A stretch of 64,000 nucleotides of DNA from Halobacteriovorax sp. JY17. Its GTDB lineage: Bacteria; Bdellovibrionota; Bacteriovoracia; Bacteriovoracales; Bacteriovoracaceae. The stretch lies in NCBI RefSeq assembly GCF_002753895.1, contig NZ_NJER01000002.1:741990-805989 (forward strand). Reading direction: 5' to 3'. Position numbers and translations under genes: made by a program. The notes under the pieces are model-generated. The model made no database searches and was not told the origin of the DNA. It saw only the letters and a program-made list of their open reading frames with translations. Position 1 is the first letter of the stretch. Each line of letters opens with the position of its first letter. Positions 60,848 through 64,000 of the stretch are shown here, in pieces.

Positions 60848-61827
60848 TCCTTTGATCTATCTATCATTCTTTGAATTTTATCTATAGAAGACTTCACTAT
60901 CTCATCCATTGACCCTTCAAGAACTGTAGCCGCAGAATGATTATGACCACCACCTCCAAGGGCTTGTGCCATAATTCCTACATCAATAGTTGTGCAAGCG
61001 GATCTCATACTTAGTTTAATACTCGTACCATTTTGTCTAAACATACAAGCGACTTTTATATTATCTAAAATAAGCAGATGATTGATAAAGCCATGAGTAT
61101 CTTCAGGATCTGATTGATGTTTTGCAATCATTTCTTCATTCAAGCAAATCCAAGCGACTTCTTCGGTGTCATTTGTTTGCGCTGAGCTTAGAACTTCTCC
61201 AATTAATCTCATGTATCCAATTTTCTTTGTTCCATTAATTTGGTTGAAGGCTTCAGGAGGTCTGACTCCAGCATCCATAAGACTAGCAATGAGTCTATGA
61301 GTATTACCAGAAACAGTTGGATACCTAAAGCTTGAAGTATCAATGAGAATCGCGGTGTAGAGCGCGAGAGACATATCTTTTGTAAATTCCACTCCAAGGC
61401 CTGAAATTAAATTTCCGACAAGTTCCCCAGTCGCCGCCATCGTTGTATCAATACAATGAATGGCCGCAAGTTCTCTTGCACATGGATGATGATCAATGAA
61501 TAGAAGATCTTTTGCATTTAAAACTAGCTCTTGTGTATTTCTTCCAATTCTTGGAAGGCTATTAGTATCTGCAACGATGAGAAGATCTATTTCCTTAAAA
61601 GGATTCTTCATGTATTCGTCGTAGGAAATGATGACGTCTTTTGGATCTAAGTACTTATATCTATCGAACAACTTCTTTTCATTTACACAAATGGCCTTCT
61701 TTCCAAGACTTTGCAGGGCCATACATAGGGCAATCTGACTTCCTATACCATCCGCATCTGGAAAAACGTGAGTTGTTATTACAATTGTTTCAGCATTTTT
61801 AATGTGTTCTTGGAATAGTTTGTTCAT
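60844..61827 (-). CDS. nrnA: Bifunctional oligoribonuclease/PAP phosphatase NrnA
   Basis: A 327-residue DHH/DHHA1 phosphoesterase. VFPDADGIGSQIAL (Asp24, Asp26), DLLIVADTN, FIDHHPC near 112 and the DHHA1 motif GGGGHNHSAA near 292. NrnA degrades short RNA oligomers (nanoRNA, including pGpG) and may dephosphorylate pAp. This complements the PilZ protein as a possible cyclic di-GMP turnover link. ATG at 61827 with GAGAT just upstream. Confidence 0.92.
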   Translation of the reverse strand: MNKLFQEHIKNAETIVITTHVFPDADGIGSQIALCMALQSLGKKAICVNEKKLFDRYKYLDPKDVIISYDEYMKNPFKEIDLLIVADTNSLPRIGRNTQELVLNAKDLLFIDHHPCARELAAIHCIDTTMAATGELVGNLISGLGVEFTKDMSLALYTAILIDTSSFRYPTVSGNTHRLIASLMDAGVRPPEAFNQINGTKKIGYMRLIGEVLSSAQTNDTEEVAWICLNEEMIAKHQSDPEDTHGFINHLLILDNIKVACMFRQNGTSIKLSMRSACTTIDVGIMAQALGGGGHNHSAATVLEGSMDEIVKSSIDKIQRMIDRSKD

Positions 61828-61961
61828 ATCTCATTATATCGGTAAGTAAGTGAAAATTCTTGAAGAAAATAGATAATAACTGATCATTTGGAGTCAGTTA
61901 GGCTTTAACTTTCCTAAATTCTTTTGCTAGGATTAGATATATAAATTTCGAGAGGTATTTT

Positions 61962-62852
61962 ATGGAAGAAAAGGCCATCCGAGTTGAAAATGTTCACAAG
62001 AGCTACTCTTCGACCATTGCATTAAATGGTATTTCCTTTGAAGTATCAAAGGGAAGTATTCATGGGTTCTTAGGGCCTAATGGTGCTGGAAAATCTACAA
62101 CAATGAAAATAATTACTAATGAGCTTACTTCTTGTTCGGGAGAGGTCATTGTTAATTCTAATAGACCAATAGGATTCCTTCCTGAACTTCCACCTCTCTA
62201 TAAGCATATGGTGGTTGAAGAGTTCTTAAGTTTCGTGAAAACTATTTTTGAATCCCGAGTAGAATTGTCTTCTATTGTTCAGAAGTGTGGGCTTGAAAAT
62301 GTTAAGAAGAGACTTATAGGAAATCTTTCTAAAGGTTATCAACAGAGAGTAGGAATTGCACAGGCCCTAGTCGTTGATCCTGAGATAATTATTCTCGATG
62401 AACCAACTGTTGGACTAGACCCTCATGCTATCAAGGAAATAAGAGAGCTTATTCTATCTCTAAAGAAAAATCATACTATTCTCTTTTCTACTCATCAGCT
62501 TTATGAAGCAAGTAACCTCTGTGATGAAGTGACGATCATAAATCATGGAAGAATATTGAAGACTGGAAAAATTGAAGACGTTAAGAGAGATCTAGTCGCA
62601 GGGGAAATTTTTCTTATCGAACTGGATTCTAAATTGAGTGATTCAGATTGTATGGATTGTTCTAAAGAATTTGATGTGGAAATTTTAGTTAATGAAAATA
62701 AACTTCGAATTACTTCAAAAGGAAGTGAGGATTTAAGAGGGAAGATTAACCGCTTTCTCTTGGATCGGAATTATATTGTAAGTTCTTTAAGAACCGAAGA
62801 AATGGATTTGGAACAAATCTTTGATCATGTTACGAGTGAGCGAAATGTTTAG
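61962..62852 (+). CDS. ABC transporter ATP-binding protein, GldA-like
   Basis: A 296-residue ABC ATPase: Walker A GPNGAGKST at 38-46, signature LSKGYQQR near 128 and Walker B IIILDEPTVGLDP near 148. A C-terminal extension of about 85 residues follows the ATPase core. The gene order ATPase, permease, GldG-like protein is that of the gliding-type ABC system. GAGAGG precedes the ATG. Its last eight bases overlap the permease gene. Confidence 0.9.
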   Translation: MEEKAIRVENVHKSYSSTIALNGISFEVSKGSIHGFLGPNGAGKSTTMKIITNELTSCSGEVIVNSNRPIGFLPELPPLYKHMVVEEFLSFVKTIFESRVELSSIVQKCGLENVKKRLIGNLSKGYQQRVGIAQALVVDPEIIILDEPTVGLDPHAIKEIRELILSLKKNHTILFSTHQLYEASNLCDEVTIINHGRILKTGKIEDVKRDLVAGEIFLIELDSKLSDSDCMDCSKEFDVEILVNENKLRITSKGSEDLRGKINRFLLDRNYIVSSLRTEEMDLEQIFDHVTSERNV

Positions 62853-63570
62853 TATCTATAAAAGAGAACTCAAGGAGTCTCTCTCATCACCACTGTTTTA
62901 TATCTTATGCGCTATTTTTAGTGCAATCACTGGCTGGATTTTCTACTACAGCGTGCTAGCTTCAAAAGAAGTTGTAGGATCTAGTCTAACCACTAATGTT
63001 CTAATTCCTTTATTTGGAACAATTAGCTCTCTCTTTATGTTCTTAACTCCACTATTAACAATGAACTCTTTTGTTGAAGAGAAGAGAACAGGAACCTTAG
63101 AACTTCTAATGAGATCTAAAGTTGGACTTTGGAATATTATCATTGGTAAATTTCTCTCTCACATAACTCAAATTAGCTTTATGCTCATACTCTCTTTAAT
63201 GTTTCCTATGATTCTTATGTTTTCAGGCTACAGTGACTGGGGGATTGTTTTAAGCGGGTATTTGGGACTTGTTCTAAATATTAGTACCTATGTTTTAATT
63301 GGTATGTTTGCCTCTTCGATTTCGGGCAATCAAATTATCTCAGGTTTTATTTCGTTCTCAATGATTTTTGGAGTTCTACTCTTAAACTTAACAGCGAACT
63401 CAACTAATAATTTCATTGTTGGTCAATTGCTAAGCTATTTAAATAATACTTCTCATTTTAGTCACTTTGCTCAAGGCGATATTAGAAGTTTTAGTTTTAT
63501 CTACTTCGCTTCTTTTATTGGTTTATTTATGTTCTTTATAAATAAGTCTCTTAGTTCGAGGAGATGGTAG
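62845..63570 (+). CDS. ABC transporter permease, GldF-like
   Basis: About 241 residues from ATG 62845; earlier starts at 62821 and 62827 lie inside the ATPase gene. It begins MFSIYKRELKESLSSPLFYI, typical of ABC-2 permeases, with about six helices (LCAIFSAITGWIFYYSV, TNVLIPLFGTISSLFMFL, LGLVLNISTYVLIGMFA). FVEEKRTGTLELLMRSKV is the conserved loop of this family. Together with the next gene it forms a membrane complex for export of an unknown substrate. Confidence 0.88.
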   Translation: MFSIYKRELKESLSSPLFYILCAIFSAITGWIFYYSVLASKEVVGSSLTTNVLIPLFGTISSLFMFLTPLLTMNSFVEEKRTGTLELLMRSKVGLWNIIIGKFLSHITQISFMLILSLMFPMILMFSGYSDWGIVLSGYLGLVLNISTYVLIGMFASSISGNQIISGFISFSMIFGVLLLNLTANSTNNFIVGQLLSYLNNTSHFSHFAQGDIRSFSFIYFASFIGLFMFFINKSLSSRRW

Positions 63571-64000
63571 TGAAGAGTGTTTTATCAACCATTTTAATTA
63601 TTACTAATATTATTCTCTATTTAACGAGTATCGTCCTTTGGCTTTCGATTTCTGATGAAATATATTTAAATATTGGAGTCTCTCTCGCTGCAGTTGTTGT
63701 TACGCTAGTTCTTCTCATTATTTATAGAAAGTCTTTTAAAGCTTATTATATGAGCTCTCAATTTAAAATGCTTAGTGACGCCATTATTTCGTGCTTTCTT
63801 ATTTCTTGTATTGTTGGTCTCGTAAACTATCTTGCTTTTAAAAATCCGATCCAAATTGATCTCACTGAAAAGAGGCTACATTCTTTAAAGTCTCAGACGG
63901 TGAATGTTTTAAAGAACTCAAAGGGGTTGGTTGAAATTGATGTCTATGCTAGAAAAGAAAATTTTCAAAGAGTAAATATTCTTCTTGAATTGTACCGCTT
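63570..64000 (+). CDS. GldG-like ABC auxiliary protein, N-terminal part
   Basis: The reading frame starts at GTG 63570, overlapping the permease stop, with GAGGAG at a good distance, and runs off the right edge. The first 105 residues have three membrane helices. NPIQIDLTEKRLHSLKSQTV matches the DLTExRxxSLSxxT segment characteristic of GldG/PF09822-type auxiliary proteins just after the third helix. EIDVYARKEN follows as the start of the periplasmic part. The rest is outside the window. Confidence 0.8.
   Translation, partial: MKSVLSTILIITNIILYLTSIVLWLSISDEIYLNIGVSLAAVVVTLVLLIIYRKSFKAYYMSSQFKMLSDAIISCFLISCIVGLVNYLAFKNPIQIDLTEKRLHSLKSQTVNVLKNSKGLVEIDVYARKENFQRVNILLELYR

Noticed and set aside
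1-64000. CRISPR array, insertion sequence or large mobile element
   Set aside because: No regularly spaced repeats, transposase, integrase or terminal inverted repeats were found on either strand.

Overview
The window is AT-rich chromosomal DNA (roughly mid-30s % GC by eye) of a Gram-negative bacterium. The signs are an RND/TolC efflux system, lipoproteins, outer-membrane barrel candidates and a TRAP transporter with a TatT-type lipoprotein. The unusually high share of short secreted proteins of unknown function, the secreted nucleases and hydrolases, the eukaryote-like (type 2) IleRS and the RegBA-type two-component pair together suggest a Bdellovibrionota bacterium, most likely of the marine Bacteriovorax/Halobacteriovorax group. 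This assignment is inference; no 16S rRNA or other decisive marker lies in the window. No phage, insertion sequence, plasmid or CRISPR array was found.

Layout: 1-1610 is the start of an RND efflux operon (TolC-like protein, then the RND pump running off the left edge) behind an operator-like inverted repeat. 1665-6258 holds Uup and, divergently, a run of four small enzymes (Cys-cluster protein, methyltransferase, ArsC/Spx-like protein, DTW-domain tRNA modification protein). 6420-8699 is a large secreted or membrane protein of unknown function. 8743-9061 contains tRNA-Arg(TCT) with a duplicated 3' end and a two-hairpin insert. 9155-16850 has an FAD-linked oxidase, RsgA, a PilZ protein, a dinucleotide-binding protein, a lipoprotein, a cyclophilin, RecJ and a zinc-ribbon protein. 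17053-20208 is a set of three exported coiled-coil or helical proteins, each with its own terminator. 20352-25229 carries two degenerate response-regulator receivers, a methyltransferase remnant, a lysine-2,3-aminomutase-family radical SAM enzyme and a DnaQ-type exonuclease.

25400-28429 encodes E3 and E2 of a 2-oxoacid dehydrogenase complex; no E1 is nearby. 28488-30848 holds small secreted proteins, including a beta-helix repeat protein and a 3D-domain lipoprotein. 30851-34999 is a redox module: two proteins with an MPxMxHG motif, a barrel-like protein with a CCGG N-terminus and a CPC thioredoxin-like protein, divergent from a RegB/RegA pair across a 19-bp palindrome. 35045-40663 is a cluster of exported hydrolases (two endonuclease I paralogues, an EEP nuclease, a lipase-like hydrolase) plus a periplasmic binding protein. 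40674-53589 contains mainly housekeeping genes (PepF, RarA, S21, IleRS, Maf) between unknown exported proteins.

53708-59278 is a TatT-DctP-DctQ-DctM TRAP transporter operon behind a promoter and terminator-like leader, followed by a large exported protein. 59324-61827 has a lipoprotein, a possible 44-residue gene, a disordered protein and NrnA. 61962 to the right edge is a GldA/GldF/GldG-like ABC system, cut by the window end. The genes likely form separate short operons, many closed by strong hairpin-plus-T-run terminators. The recurring theme is export: about half of the unknown genes start with a signal peptide or lipobox, as expected of an organism that acts on its surroundings or prey.
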